Assembly: GCF_020923435.1 (NCBI RefSeq)
Contig: NZ_CP087263.1
Coordinates: 4,808,001 to 4,872,000 of the forward strand
Length of the DNA: 64,000 bases
Source: Brevibacillus humidisoli
GTDB lineage: Bacteria > Bacillota > Bacilli > Brevibacillales > Brevibacillaceae
Direction of reading: 5' to 3'
Shown: piece by piece, positions 8,201-16,325 of the stretch
Layout: every line of letters begins with the position of its first letter
Numbering within the stretch: the stretch's first letter is position 1
Program-made: the position numbers and the translations under genes
Notes under the pieces: generated by a model
The model's database searches: none
The model's input: only the letters and a program-made list of their open reading frames with translations
Told to the model about the DNA's origin: nothing

Positions 8201-8781
8201 ATGAAAAAGGTTTTGACCGGCTTTCTTGTTTATGCCTTTTGTTCCTTGGCTCTTCTAGGTAATGGTGTTGTAGCGGAAGAACCTAAGGCAAAGAAACCAC
8301 AAGCTATGTTGTTATGGCAGTGACTGATCCAACAGGTTATGATAAGCGGGACCGTGACGAAAATTCTGGACTAAACTTTCGACAGACTATCTGGGGTTGG
8401 TTCGATAAAGTACAAGATGGAACGATGGAGTATGGAAAAGGCACGAGGTATGAAGCAAGGTGGGATTTACTGGATAGCAATAGACTGACGATTAAAAGTG
8501 GAACTTTTGAAGCCAAGACAGAAGGCGATACAATGGATCGAGATCCGATTTTTGAAAGTGATCCCTCAACCTATTATCCTCCAAGTTGGGGTATACGTTA
8601 TGTAAAAGTTCCAAAGTGGGACTATGTATTGATTAGTGACAGCTTTGGATACGCTGGAGCGGCAGTTAGAACGCAGTATAAAGCTGGGTCTACCGAATCC
8701 ACTCTATATAGTAGGGTATATATTGGAACGATACCGTTGCCAGGTCCGTTTAAACAAATTGATAGTTCTGAACAGAGGTAA
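8201..8781 (+). pseudogene. Broken second copy (B) of the unknown secreted protein
   Basis: A good GGAGGAAGG site and ATG open a signal peptide of copy-A type (MKKVLTGFLVYAFCSLALLG) that runs into a TGA at 8321 after 40 codons. The rest of the paralogue continues in another frame from SYVVMAVTDPTGYDKRDRDE to the stop at 8781. Relative to copy A the mature N-terminal part (roughly 65-75 residues) is missing and the frame changes at the junction, so an internal deletion with a frameshift best explains it. The downstream part remains open and well conserved with copy A, so the damage looks recent. A sequencing error cannot explain the missing segment. Confidence 0.7.
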
Positions 8782-9115
8782 AATTTTAATGTAACAGTTC
8801 TATTCTGTTGGAAGGCCACGTTTTTTTGTCCTTCACCTCCGGTACAGTGAACCGATGTAAAAATTGAGTAGCCCATCATCCAGTTTCGCGCACGACTTCT
8901 CACCTAAGTCACAACTCGGTTGAGCCTCCGTAGCCGCAATGAACAAAATAACAGGTGAACAGAGCTGACAGCCAAACGGCTTCCTGATGTCAGCTCTATT
9001 TTTATGGATAAATTCATACTATCGTCCCAGTTTCGTTTCAAAAAAATAGGGGTATTCGAATATATACGATAATTTTTAAGGGAAAGACAAAGGAGACAAG
9101 GAGGCAAAGAACAAC
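8782..9115. other. Intergenic region before the acidic stalk protein
   Basis: About 330 bases without a credible gene. It contains one terminator (given separately) and, closer to the next gene, an AT-rich stretch with TATACGATAAT-like sequence that may hold its promoter. No other feature seen. Confidence 0.5.
8961..9004 (+). terminator. Intrinsic terminator
   Basis: AGAGCTGACA pairs perfectly with TGTCAGCTCT across an 18-base loop, followed by ATTTTTAT. It lies 180 bases after the broken secreted-protein gene and closes that transcription unit. Confidence 0.75.
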
Positions 9116-10567
9116 ATGAAAAAAGTAGCTCTTGGGGTTTTGGCAACCATGCTGGTGGTAGGTGCAAACAGTGCCGTAGCTGCTGCAGCTTCTGTAGACG
9201 CAAAATATAGTGTGAGCGTCGGGGCAAGTGTCGATACATCAGACGATGATCAGGATGATTCTGACGACGATGATGGTGGCGACGATTCCACGGACGAAGC
9301 GGATGATGATGCAGATGACTCAGATGATGAAGATACGGATGAAGACGGCAAGGGAAAAGGTAAGGGGAAAGGCAAAGGGAAAGGCAAAGGCAAAGGTAAG
9401 GGTGGTGACGACGCAGACGAAGGCGATCAGGATGACGCTGACGACAGTGATGACACCGAAGAAGATGCAGGTGATGAGGATGGCGACGAAAGTGACGATG
9501 CTCAAGATGATGACGCCGCCGACGAAGGTGATGATGCTCTAGATGGTGACGACACCGACGAGGGTGACGATGCGGAAGACGGCGACGATAGCGGCAAAGG
9601 AAAGAAAGGCGACAAGAAAAAGGGACTGGAAAACGCTCTTGAGCGTGTGAAAGGAACACCGGCTGAAAGTGTGATCAAGGCGTTGCTGGAAGGCAGAACA
9701 GGCTCAGATGATGAAGAGACTCCCGACGAGGAGGATACTGGGACCGAAGACGGGACCGACGATGGAGAGCAGGATGGCGAACAGTCTGATGATGGACAAG
9801 CGGGAACCGATGAGGGAACTGACGACGATGCAGCGGATGATCTGCTGGATGAGTTAGAGGAGCAGTTGGACGAACTGGAGGGAACGCTGGAGGAATCCGA
9901 GTACGAAGCGACACTCAACTCGCTCACGGTCGAGTTTGAGCAGGAGCAGCAGTGGGAGTTGGCGTTAACCTCCCAGAAGAAGTTAGTCCAGAAGAACAAA
10001 AAGAACAAAGAGATCTACAAACGGATTGGCGAATTGTACGAAAAGGCTGGCAAAAAAGGGATCAAGGCTTTTGTCAACGGGGAAGAGCCGGCATTTGACG
10101 TTTCACCGGTGATTAAGGAAGGACGCACGCTCGTGCCGATCCGGGCCATCGCTGAATCTCTGGATGCAGAAGTAACCTGGGATGATGCGACCAAAACGAT
10201 TACGATTGTTCGCGACGGTGTAACCGTAACTTTGCCTGTAGGCAGCACCGATGCTACGGTAGACGGAGAAACCGTAACACTGGATGTACCGGCTACGATA
10301 AGCAACGGACGCACAGTTGTACCGATCCGCTTTGTGGCGGAAGCACTGCAGGCCGAGGTGGATTGGGTTGCGACCGGACAAGTGATCGTGATCACCGATG
10401 CAGCAGAAGCAGATACTTCTGCAGAGACAGAAGGAACGGTTGAGGCTGGAGCTGAAGCAGATACCTCTACAGAGGCGGAGGGAACGGCTGAAGCTGAGGC
10501 GGACACCTCTGACAGCAGTGAAGCACAAACAAGCGAAGCAAGCAGTTCGCAAACTGATAGTGAATAA
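9116..10567 (+). CDS. Secreted acidic low-complexity protein with stalk (copper amine oxidase N-terminal-like) domain
   Basis: 483 aa. Order: signal peptide (1-25); Asp-rich tract (43-78); nine Gly-Lys dipeptides (79-96); a second Asp/Glu-rich region to about 160; a Lys-rich knot (161-169); another acidic region (198-265); a short helical, Lys-rich linker (280-315); a stalk domain (about 316-428) with the doublets GRTLVPIRAIAESLDAEVTWD and GRTVVPIRFVAEALQAEVDW; and a Glu/Ser/Thr/Ala-rich tail. The stalk module is common in Bacillales surface proteins and is not itself a copper oxidase. The polyanionic stretches could bind cations, Ca2+ or wall polymers (inference). A GACAAGGAGG site precedes the ATG. 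Confidence 0.85.
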   Translation: MKKVALGVLATMLVVGANSAVAAAASVDAKYSVSVGASVDTSDDDQDDSDDDDGGDDSTDEADDDADDSDDEDTDEDGKGKGKGKGKGKGKGKGKGGDDADEGDQDDADDSDDTEEDAGDEDGDESDDAQDDDAADEGDDALDGDDTDEGDDAEDGDDSGKGKKGDKKKGLENALERVKGTPAESVIKALLEGRTGSDDEETPDEEDTGTEDGTDDGEQDGEQSDDGQAGTDEGTDDDAADDLLDELEEQLDELEGTLEESEYEATLNSLTVEFEQEQQWELALTSQKKLVQKNKKNKEIYKRIGELYEKAGKKGIKAFVNGEEPAFDVSPVIKEGRTLVPIRAIAESLDAEVTWDDATKTITIVRDGVTVTLPVGSTDATVDGETVTLDVPATISNGRTVVPIRFVAEALQAEVDWVATGQVIVITDAAEADTSAETEGTVEAGAEADTSTEAEGTAEAEADTSDSSEAQTSEASSSQTDSE

Positions 10568-10578
10568 TTAAGAAAAAG

Positions 10579-10618
10579 GCAGCCAGCTCAAAAGAGCGCG
10601 GCTGCTTGTTTTTTTTTC
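10579..10618 (+). terminator. Intrinsic terminator
   Basis: GCAGCC pairs with GGCTGC and an inner GCTC with GAGC around an AAAA loop, followed within four bases by nine T. Confidence 0.85.
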
Positions 10619-10630
10619 TCATCGAATCTT

Positions 10631-11224
10631 CTAATCATTTAATCCCTTTCCATCGAGAATATGCTGCATGTATTTTTCAACCCTTGACTCCCGAGTTTTG
10701 GATTGTTTGGGCACAGAAAAATAAAGAATGTATGCTCTTTGCCGTCCTGGCGTCAAAGCATCAAATGCAGTTTTCAAGTCAGGGTTCTCATCTACTTTCT
10801 TTTGAAATTCTTCAGGAAATGCAAGTTCAGTTTTTGCTTTAAAATCCACTTCCAAACCGGCTTTTTCCACTTCGATGGCTTCATAAATATAGGCTTTCAA
10901 GATGGGTTCCATCTCAATGATTTCTTGAACATTGGTGAACCGAATCTGGCGTGCCGCCTGTACATTCTCCGTTTGTTGGATTAGTATCCCATGGGCATCC
11001 TGTAATAAGGCACCTTTGTGAAACAGAAGCGCACAATAGTCTTTAAATCCATGTATTAAAACGATGTTTTTATTCTCCAATGTGTAACAAGGATGCATCC
11101 ACTTAAAATCTTCGGTCAGCCCACAGTCAAGAACGATATTTCTCAACTTCTCAAATTCTTCCTTCCACTTTTTGGACTTCCTTAAAAATCCATCAACCTT
11201 AGGATTCATTCTACTATTTGTCAT
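10631..11224 (-). CDS. YdeI family protein (DUF1801 plus YdeI/OmpD-associated C-terminal part)
   Basis: 197 aa from the ATG; a TTG one codon upstream is in frame. The N-terminal half has the DUF1801-type FKWMHPCYTLENKNIVLIHGFKDYCALLF sheet, and the C-terminal half has FPEEFQKKVDENPDLKTAFDALTPGRQRAYILYFS, the signature of the bacteriocin-protection/YdeI group. No biochemical role is established that I can rely on. A GAGAGGGG site lies upstream. The gene is more AT-rich than its neighbours and convergent with the acidic stalk-protein gene. Confidence 0.82.
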   Translation of the reverse strand: MTNSRMNPKVDGFLRKSKKWKEEFEKLRNIVLDCGLTEDFKWMHPCYTLENKNIVLIHGFKDYCALLFHKGALLQDAHGILIQQTENVQAARQIRFTNVQEIIEMEPILKAYIYEAIEVEKAGLEVDFKAKTELAFPEEFQKKVDENPDLKTAFDALTPGRQRAYILYFSVPKQSKTRESRVEKYMQHILDGKGLND

Positions 11225-11423
11225 CAAGGCATACCCCTCTCAGAGCCATAAGATTCACTTAATTATAGAGCGAATGTTCGTATGTAGCAAATATCAACAG
11301 TTGCGTTTACTGTAGCGCATAGCGCTATATCCGTGGTCGATGAGGGCCGTTGTCCGCTCCGTTCGATCACAGCTTGCTCCACCGCGCGGCACGTCCCAAT
11401 TGTTCTATGCAATCCGCCCGGCC

Positions 11424-11714
11424 CTACCTCCTGACCAACCGCAGTACGAATACCCCACATGCATAGACTCCCACCCCAGCCAGCAGGTATAGGGAGACTG
11501 TGAGGGGAGACGCGGCAGAGGCCGTCCAGCCAAACGACACCTCATTTTGCAGGTAGCTGACATTCTCATACTTCTGTTCAATGTCAGGTATGTAGAAGTA
11601 GCTAAGAATCATTCCGCTCACTACGGGTATCACCCAAAAATAGAGTAGGTTGATCGCGATCGAAAACAAAATCGCTCTGACGACGTGCCGCACCCAAATC
11701 CTCTCTCTTCTCAT
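11424..11714 (-). CDS. Small membrane protein of unknown function
   Basis: 96 aa with two hydrophobic segments (about residues 12-37 and 72-91) separated by a polar loop, and Arg-rich ends (MRRERIWVRHVVR, VLRLVRR) that suit a cytoplasmic N- and C-terminus. No family is recognised. The ribosome site is weak (GATGAG), so the start is uncertain; the hydrophobicity pattern is the main argument that the frame is real. Confidence 0.5.
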   Translation of the reverse strand: MRRERIWVRHVVRAILFSIAINLLYFWVIPVVSGMILSYFYIPDIEQKYENVSYLQNEVSFGWTASAASPLTVSLYLLAGVGVYACGVFVLRLVRR

Positions 11715-11830
11715 CGTTTTTTCTCATCTTATCACAATTTGGAAAATACCGTAAACCGATCGCCGTTTCTCATAGCCTCAGGCTCGTCTGCATACACATG
11801 TTGGTAAGACAAGCGATGGAGGAGATTGCT

Positions 11831-14674
11831 GTGACGGCGATACCGAAAATAACGTCAAAACACGCAAGGACGCACACACCAAACCTGACGAATCAAACCA
11901 AACCCTGGCACCTCGTTACGGCCGAAGAAACTGCTGGAAGGCTGGGCACCGATCTGACCGGCGGGTTGTCTGCTGCAGAGGTGCAGAAACGGCAGGAGAG
12001 GTTTGGCCCCAACCAGTTGACAGAGGCTGGGCAGATCCCGCTGATGCTGTTGTTTATCCATCAATTTAAAGACTTCATGGTCGGAATTCTGCTCGCTGCC
12101 ACCGTCATCTCTTTTTTCCTTGGAGAGTACCTGGACGCCATCACCATTATCGCCATTATCATTCTCAACGGTGTGCTGGGTTTTATTCAGGAGGCCAGAG
12201 CTGAGCGATCTCTGCAGGCGTTGAAAGAATTGGCTTCACCAATGGCCAGGGTGATACGGGATGGGGAGCAGGAGATGATCCCGGCTTCCCAACTAGTGCC
12301 CGGAGATCTCGTCCTGCTGGAGGCAGGTGACCGGGTTCCCGCCGATGTACGGATCACCTCGGCAAATCGGCTGGAGGTAGAAGAGTCAGCGCTAACTGGA
12401 GAGTCGCTGCCGGTTGGCAAGACAGCTCAAGCGATTCGCACAAAAGGAAGCGGTGTCGAGATCCCCCTGGGTGATCGGAAAAACCTCGCCTTTATGGGGA
12501 CGCTTGTCGTCAGCGGGACCGGCCAAGGCATCGTCACGACGACCGGTATGGAGACAGAGATTGGCAAGATCGCTCATCTGATGAATCAGGCAGAATCGAC
12601 GCAGACGCCATTGCAGAACCGCCTCGAACAGATGGGCAAGCTGTTGGTGGCGGTTGCGCTGTTCCTTACTGCACTAGTGATTGTCGTCGGGGTCTGGCAT
12701 GGACATGATCTGATGACGATGTTTCTGACCGGCGTCAGCCTTGCCGTTGCCGCGATACCAGAAGGACTGCCGGCTATTGTGACGGTTGCGCTGGCATTGG
12801 GTGTACAGCGGATGGTAAAGCGAAACGCGATCGTGCGCAAGCTGCCGTCAGTAGAGACGCTTGGCTGCGCATCCGTGATCTGCTCCGACAAAACAGGTAC
12901 GCTCACCCAGAACAAGATGACGGTCACGCATCTCTGGCACGGGGACCAGCCGTTTGCGGTGAGCGGCAGCGGCTATGAACCGAATGGAGAGATTACTCAT
13001 CAGGGGAGGAGCGTGTCCCTAAAGGGTGACGGAGCTCTGCGACAACTGTTGCGCATCGCCGAACGCTGCAATAACGCTCGCCTCGTCAGCGACCAGCAGA
13101 CAGAGCGTAGGCTGTTGGTCTTGTCTCGAACCGTACAAAGCTGGCGGGTACTGGGCGATCCAACCGAAGGGGCCTTGCTGGTGCTGGCAGCCAAAGGAGA
13201 GCGCTCTGCCGAGGGAGTTCCTCTCTATCCGACGGGAGAACGGATAGATGAGCTGCCGTTTGATTCGGAGCGAAAGATGATGTCAGTCGTTGAACGAACG
13301 CCCGACGGCACCCTTACCTTGCTGTCCAAAGGAGCGGTGGAAGCGCTCCTGCCCCGCTGCAGTCATATCCTCTGGCAAGGAGAAGTGAAGCCGCTGACCG
13401 GACCGCTGCGCGAGCGTGTGCTGACGGAGACAGAAGCGATGGCCAAGCAGGCCCTGCGGGTATTAGGTTTTGCATACAAACCGCTCGACAGCTACAGAGC
13501 GGGGCAGCCTGCATCTCGCGTGGAAAACGGCCTTGTCTTTGTTGGGATGGCGGGAATGATTGACCCGCCCCGCCAGGAAGTGGCCGATGCGATCGCCGTC
13601 TGTCGTCGAGCCGGGATCAAGACGGTGATGATTACCGGGGATCACAAGATTACGGCGGAGGCGATTGCCCGCAAAATCGGGCTCATGCAGCCTCAGGATG
13701 AAGTGTTGGAAGGAAGGGATTTACATACGCTCCACGAGGATGATTTGGCCAGTCGTGTCGACCGGGTCGCCGTATACGCCCGTGTTTCGCCAGAACACAA
13801 GCTGCAGATCGTACGCGCGCTGCAAAAGCGTGGCCATGTGGTGGCGATGACAGGTGATGGCGTAAACGATGCTCCCGCCATCAAATCGGCCGACATCGGG
13901 GTGGCGATGGGGATTTCCGGTACCGATGTGACCAAGGAAGCAGCTGATCTCGTCCTCAGGGACGACAACTTCTCAACCATTGTTGCCGCCGTCGAGGAAG
14001 GGCGGAATATATACGACAACATTCGCAAGTTTATTCGCTATTTGCTGGCCTCCAATGTGGGGGAGATTCTGGTCATGTTTTTTGCCATGCTGCTGGCGCT
14101 TCCCCTGCCGCTGGTGCCGATTCAGATCCTGTGGGTCAATCTGGTCACCGATGGACTGCCTGCCATGGCACTCGGTGTCGACCCTGCCGAAAAAGATACC
14201 ATGCATCAAAAACCGCGCAACAAACAGGAGCCCATCTTCGGCCGTGGGCTGGGCTGGAAGATTCTCAGCCGAGGTTTCCTGATCGGCGCCTCCACCCTGG
14301 GCGCATTCTGGCTGACATGGCGCGAACATCCAGATAATCTGGTCTACGCGCAGACTGTAGCATTCGCCACACTAGTCCTGGCCCAACTGATCCATGTATT
14401 TGACTGCCGCAGCGAGCGCTCTGTCTTTCATCGAAACCCGCTGGAAAACAAGTATCTGGTGCTGGCTGTTCTCTCATCGCTGCTACTGGTCCTGTTTGTG
14501 ATCTACATCGATGCTCTGCAGCCCATTTTCAAGACGACTGATCTGACGCTGCGCGACTGGGCACTGGTGTTTGTGGCCGCGGGCATCCCCACATTCGTTG
14601 CTGGTATCGGCAGTGTGTTGCGAGACACATCGGCAGACGGAGAGGTACATTGGCGAAGACGCAGCGTTCGTTGA
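11831..14674 (+). CDS. Cation-transporting P-type ATPase, Ca2+ (SERCA/P2A) type
   Basis: 947 aa from GTG, chosen for the GGAGGAG site eight bases upstream; an in-frame ATG at 11798 has none. Motifs in order: actuator TGES (LTGESLPVGK), M4 PEGLP (AIPEGLPAIV), phosphorylation site D353-KTGTLT, the nucleotide-binding KGAVEALLPRC, the hinge TGDGVNDAPAIKSADIGVAMG and M6 NLVTDGLPAMALG. PEGLP together with the N/D pair in M6 is the Ca2+-pump pattern (compare YloB), so ATP-driven Ca2+ export is likely, though Mn2+ is possible. Ten membrane segments fit. No regulator is adjacent. Confidence 0.9.
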   Translation: MTAIPKITSKHARTHTPNLTNQTKPWHLVTAEETAGRLGTDLTGGLSAAEVQKRQERFGPNQLTEAGQIPLMLLFIHQFKDFMVGILLAATVISFFLGEYLDAITIIAIIILNGVLGFIQEARAERSLQALKELASPMARVIRDGEQEMIPASQLVPGDLVLLEAGDRVPADVRITSANRLEVEESALTGESLPVGKTAQAIRTKGSGVEIPLGDRKNLAFMGTLVVSGTGQGIVTTTGMETEIGKIAHLMNQAESTQTPLQNRLEQMGKLLVAVALFLTALVIVVGVWHGHDLMTMFLTGVSLAVAAIPEGLPAIVTVALALGVQRMVKRNAIVRKLPSVETLGCASVICSDKTGTLTQNKMTVTHLWHGDQPFAVSGSGYEPNGEITHQGRSVSLKGDGALRQLLRIAERCNNARLVSDQQTERRLLVLSRTVQSWRVLGDPTEGALLVLAAKGERSAEGVPLYPTGERIDELPFDSERKMMSVVERTPDGTLTLLSKGAVEALLPRCSHILWQGEVKPLTGPLRERVLTETEAMAKQALRVLGFAYKPLDSYRAGQPASRVENGLVFVGMAGMIDPPRQEVADAIAVCRRAGIKTVMITGDHKITAEAIARKIGLMQPQDEVLEGRDLHTLHEDDLASRVDRVAVYARVSPEHKLQIVRALQKRGHVVAMTGDGVNDAPAIKSADIGVAMGISGTDVTKEAADLVLRDDNFSTIVAAVEEGRNIYDNIRKFIRYLLASNVGEILVMFFAMLLALPLPLVPIQILWVNLVTDGLPAMALGVDPAEKDTMHQKPRNKQEPIFGRGLGWKILSRGFLIGASTLGAFWLTWREHPDNLVYAQTVAFATLVLAQLIHVFDCRSERSVFHRNPLENKYLVLAVLSSLLLVLFVIYIDALQPIFKTTDLTLRDWALVFVAAGIPTFVAGIGSVLRDTSADGEVHWRRRSVR

Positions 14675-14712
14675 CAATGGCTTTCCACGGCACATGTGTG
14701 AGACATTCCTGA

Positions 14713-14738
14713 TCCTTTTGCATAGTGTAGCAAAAGGA
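14713..14738 (+). promoter_or_regulatory. Hairpin overlapping the ribosome binding site of the next gene
   Basis: TCCTTTTGC and GCAAAAGGA form a perfect nine-pair stem with an eight-base loop. Its right arm contains the first part of the AAAGGAGG ribosome site of the following small membrane-protein gene, so it could mask translation initiation. It might instead be an mRNA 3'-end structure of the ATPase gene, but no T-tract follows. Confidence 0.5.
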
Positions 14739-14748
14739 GGGAGACGAT

Positions 14749-15009
14749 ATGGAGTTGCTCTGGTTACTGCTCGCGCTTACCTGTTCGTTGGTCGCCTACC
14801 TGATTGAAAAGAAGCGGTGGACGACGCTGGTGCGTACCACCGATCAACAATGGTATCAGCAGTGGTGTGAGCATCTTGATCGTCTCGACATCCCGTACCA
14901 AGCCAAGACGTTTACTATCGTACAAGGGGATGAGATTGAGACGATCTACAAGATTAAAGTGCTCTCTCAACAAGCCTCGCAGGTAAAAGCCCCTAATGTT
15001 CCTCTATAG
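14749..15009 (+). CDS. Small membrane-anchored protein of unknown function
   Basis: 86 aa with one N-terminal transmembrane segment (about residues 2-19) followed by a cytoplasmic-type tail containing LDRLDIPYQAKTFTIVQGDEIETIYKIKVLS. I do not recognise the family. An AAAGGAGGGAG site lies seven bases before the ATG and is partly held in a hairpin. The 3' end of the coding sequence forms the left arm of its own terminator. Confidence 0.7.
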   Translation: MELLWLLLALTCSLVAYLIEKKRWTTLVRTTDQQWYQQWCEHLDRLDIPYQAKTFTIVQGDEIETIYKIKVLSQQASQVKAPNVPL

Positions 15010-15020
15010 GGGCTTTGTCC
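14985..15020 (+). terminator. Intrinsic terminator overlapping the 3' end of the coding sequence
   Basis: AAAGCCCCTA pairs with TAGGGGCTTT across a 12-base loop, followed by GTCCTT. The T-tract is short. Confidence 0.7.
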
Positions 15021-15143
15021 TTACGAGGCGAATGGAGTAAAATGGATTTGCCCGCCACGATCCAAAAAGAAGTATACTTGAGATAGGATCGTCCGTACTA
15101 GTAGATAAAAGTAGACAACGATTGACAAAAGGTGGCGTTTCTT

Positions 15144-16121
15144 TTGACACTAAAAAGAATTTTCTTGGGTCTGCTGCTCTTTTTGGCGGCTGCCGTAGGA
15201 TATTACGTCTATGCGTTTGTGACGTTTGCCTCTGACATCCAACAACCGCACATCGTGAAAGATCAATCGCCGGACAAGCCGAACAAGTCTGAGATTCCCG
15301 TCTGGGGCGGCAAAGAGCGAGTCAATATTTTGCTGATGGGTGTCGATTCACGAGAACGTTCACTAGACGAGATGCCCCGCTCTGACACCATGCTGGTCGT
15401 CAGCATTGACCCGGCAAGCAAAACCTACAGCCTGTTTTCCGTCCTGCGGGATACCTACGTGGAGATTCCCGGTTACGGTTCGTCGCGGATCAACGCAGCC
15501 CTGAGCCATGGCGGGCCAAGCTTGGCGATGCAGACAATCAGCAACTTCACCGGTCTTCCCATCGACTACTACGTGATTACGGATTTTGAGGGGTTCAAGG
15601 GGCTCGTTGACGCCGTTGGCGGTGTGGAGTTTGAGGTGGAAAAAGATATGTACTACCGAGATCCGGCCGACAAAGGCAAATACGACATCAACCTGAAAAA
15701 GGGTTTGCAGCATCTGGATGGAGAAAAAGCACTGCAGTATGTACGCTTCCGCCACGATGCGATGTCCGACTATACGCGGACCGAACGGCAGCGGAAATTC
15801 CTTTCAGCGTTAGCCGACAAGATGAAGCGGGGGGCTACGGTGCTGCAGCTGCCTGATATCCTGGAAAGCATGCGCCCTTATGTGCAGACCAACCTCAGCT
15901 CGCTTGACATGGTTAAACTGGCGGCGCTGGGACTGACACTGGACGGGGCCGGAGCAGAAGGGCATCAGCTTCCACAGCCCGGTGCGTTTCGTGAAGCAAA
16001 CCGCGGCGGCTCAGTTCTGCTGCCGTCAGTGGAAAGAGTGCAGACGTATGTACAGGATGTACTGAGCAAATCGGCGGAACAGTCCCCCAAGACGGATACC
16101 GACTCCGCCACGCAAGGGTAG
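15144..16121 (+). CDS. LytR-CpsA-Psr (LCP) family cell-wall polymer ligase
   Basis: 325 aa from TTG, with AAAGGTGG nine bases upstream; a GTG at 15132 overlaps that site. One N-terminal membrane segment is followed by the extracellular LCP domain: NILLMGVDSRE, RSDTMLVVSIDP, SVLRDTYVEIPGYGSSRINAALSHGG, LDGEKALQYVRFRHD and YTRTERQRKFL. The conserved Arg and Asp residues that bind the polyprenyl-pyrophosphate head group are present. LCP enzymes transfer teichoic acid or other glycopolymers from a lipid carrier to peptidoglycan. It is a single gene; the target polymer is unknown. Confidence 0.92.
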   Translation: MTLKRIFLGLLLFLAAAVGYYVYAFVTFASDIQQPHIVKDQSPDKPNKSEIPVWGGKERVNILLMGVDSRERSLDEMPRSDTMLVVSIDPASKTYSLFSVLRDTYVEIPGYGSSRINAALSHGGPSLAMQTISNFTGLPIDYYVITDFEGFKGLVDAVGGVEFEVEKDMYYRDPADKGKYDINLKKGLQHLDGEKALQYVRFRHDAMSDYTRTERQRKFLSALADKMKRGATVLQLPDILESMRPYVQTNLSSLDMVKLAALGLTLDGAGAEGHQLPQPGAFREANRGGSVLLPSVERVQTYVQDVLSKSAEQSPKTDTDSATQG

Positions 16122-16130
16122 TCACGAGTG

Positions 16131-16161
16131 AGCGCCTCCCTGTTTCAACACGGACAGGGGG
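16131..16161 (+). terminator. Intrinsic terminator after the LCP gene
   Basis: GCGCC-T-CCCTGT pairs with ACAGGG-GGCG (one bulged T), followed by ATTTTTTTC. Confidence 0.8.
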
Positions 16162-16213
16162 CGATTTTTTTCGTTATGCTGAAAGAGCATGTTTTGGCCC
16201 CCTTATTTTTCCA

Positions 16214-16304
16214 TTGACAGATAGTCTAGTATTTTATATTGTTATATTGTTTTACGCAAATCCTGAGTAAGACGCTTGGAATTATAGCGAATCTTTCATA
16301 TAAT
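16214..16304 (+). promoter_or_regulatory. Promoter region of the metNIQ operon (two candidates)
   Basis: Candidate 1: TTGACA at 16214 with TATTGT 17 bases later. Candidate 2: TTGGAA at 16276 and TATAAT at 16299 with a 17-base spacer, which leaves only a short leader before the metN ribosome site at 16311. There is no space for, and no sign of, a SAM (S-box) riboswitch, which is the usual control of this operon in Bacillales. Confidence 0.55.
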
Positions 16305-16325
16305 GAGGAAAGGGGGCGCAAAGGC

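Noticed and set aside
8904-9659. Long minus-strand ORF rich in His, Arg and Leu opposite the acidic protein gene
   Set aside because: It is the complement of GAC/GAT repeats; no ribosome site, no protein-like sequence, and the plus-strand frame has a signal peptide and known domain.
16162-16325. SAM (S-box) riboswitch before metN
   Set aside because: Interval is too short after the previous terminator and lacks the conserved S-box core.
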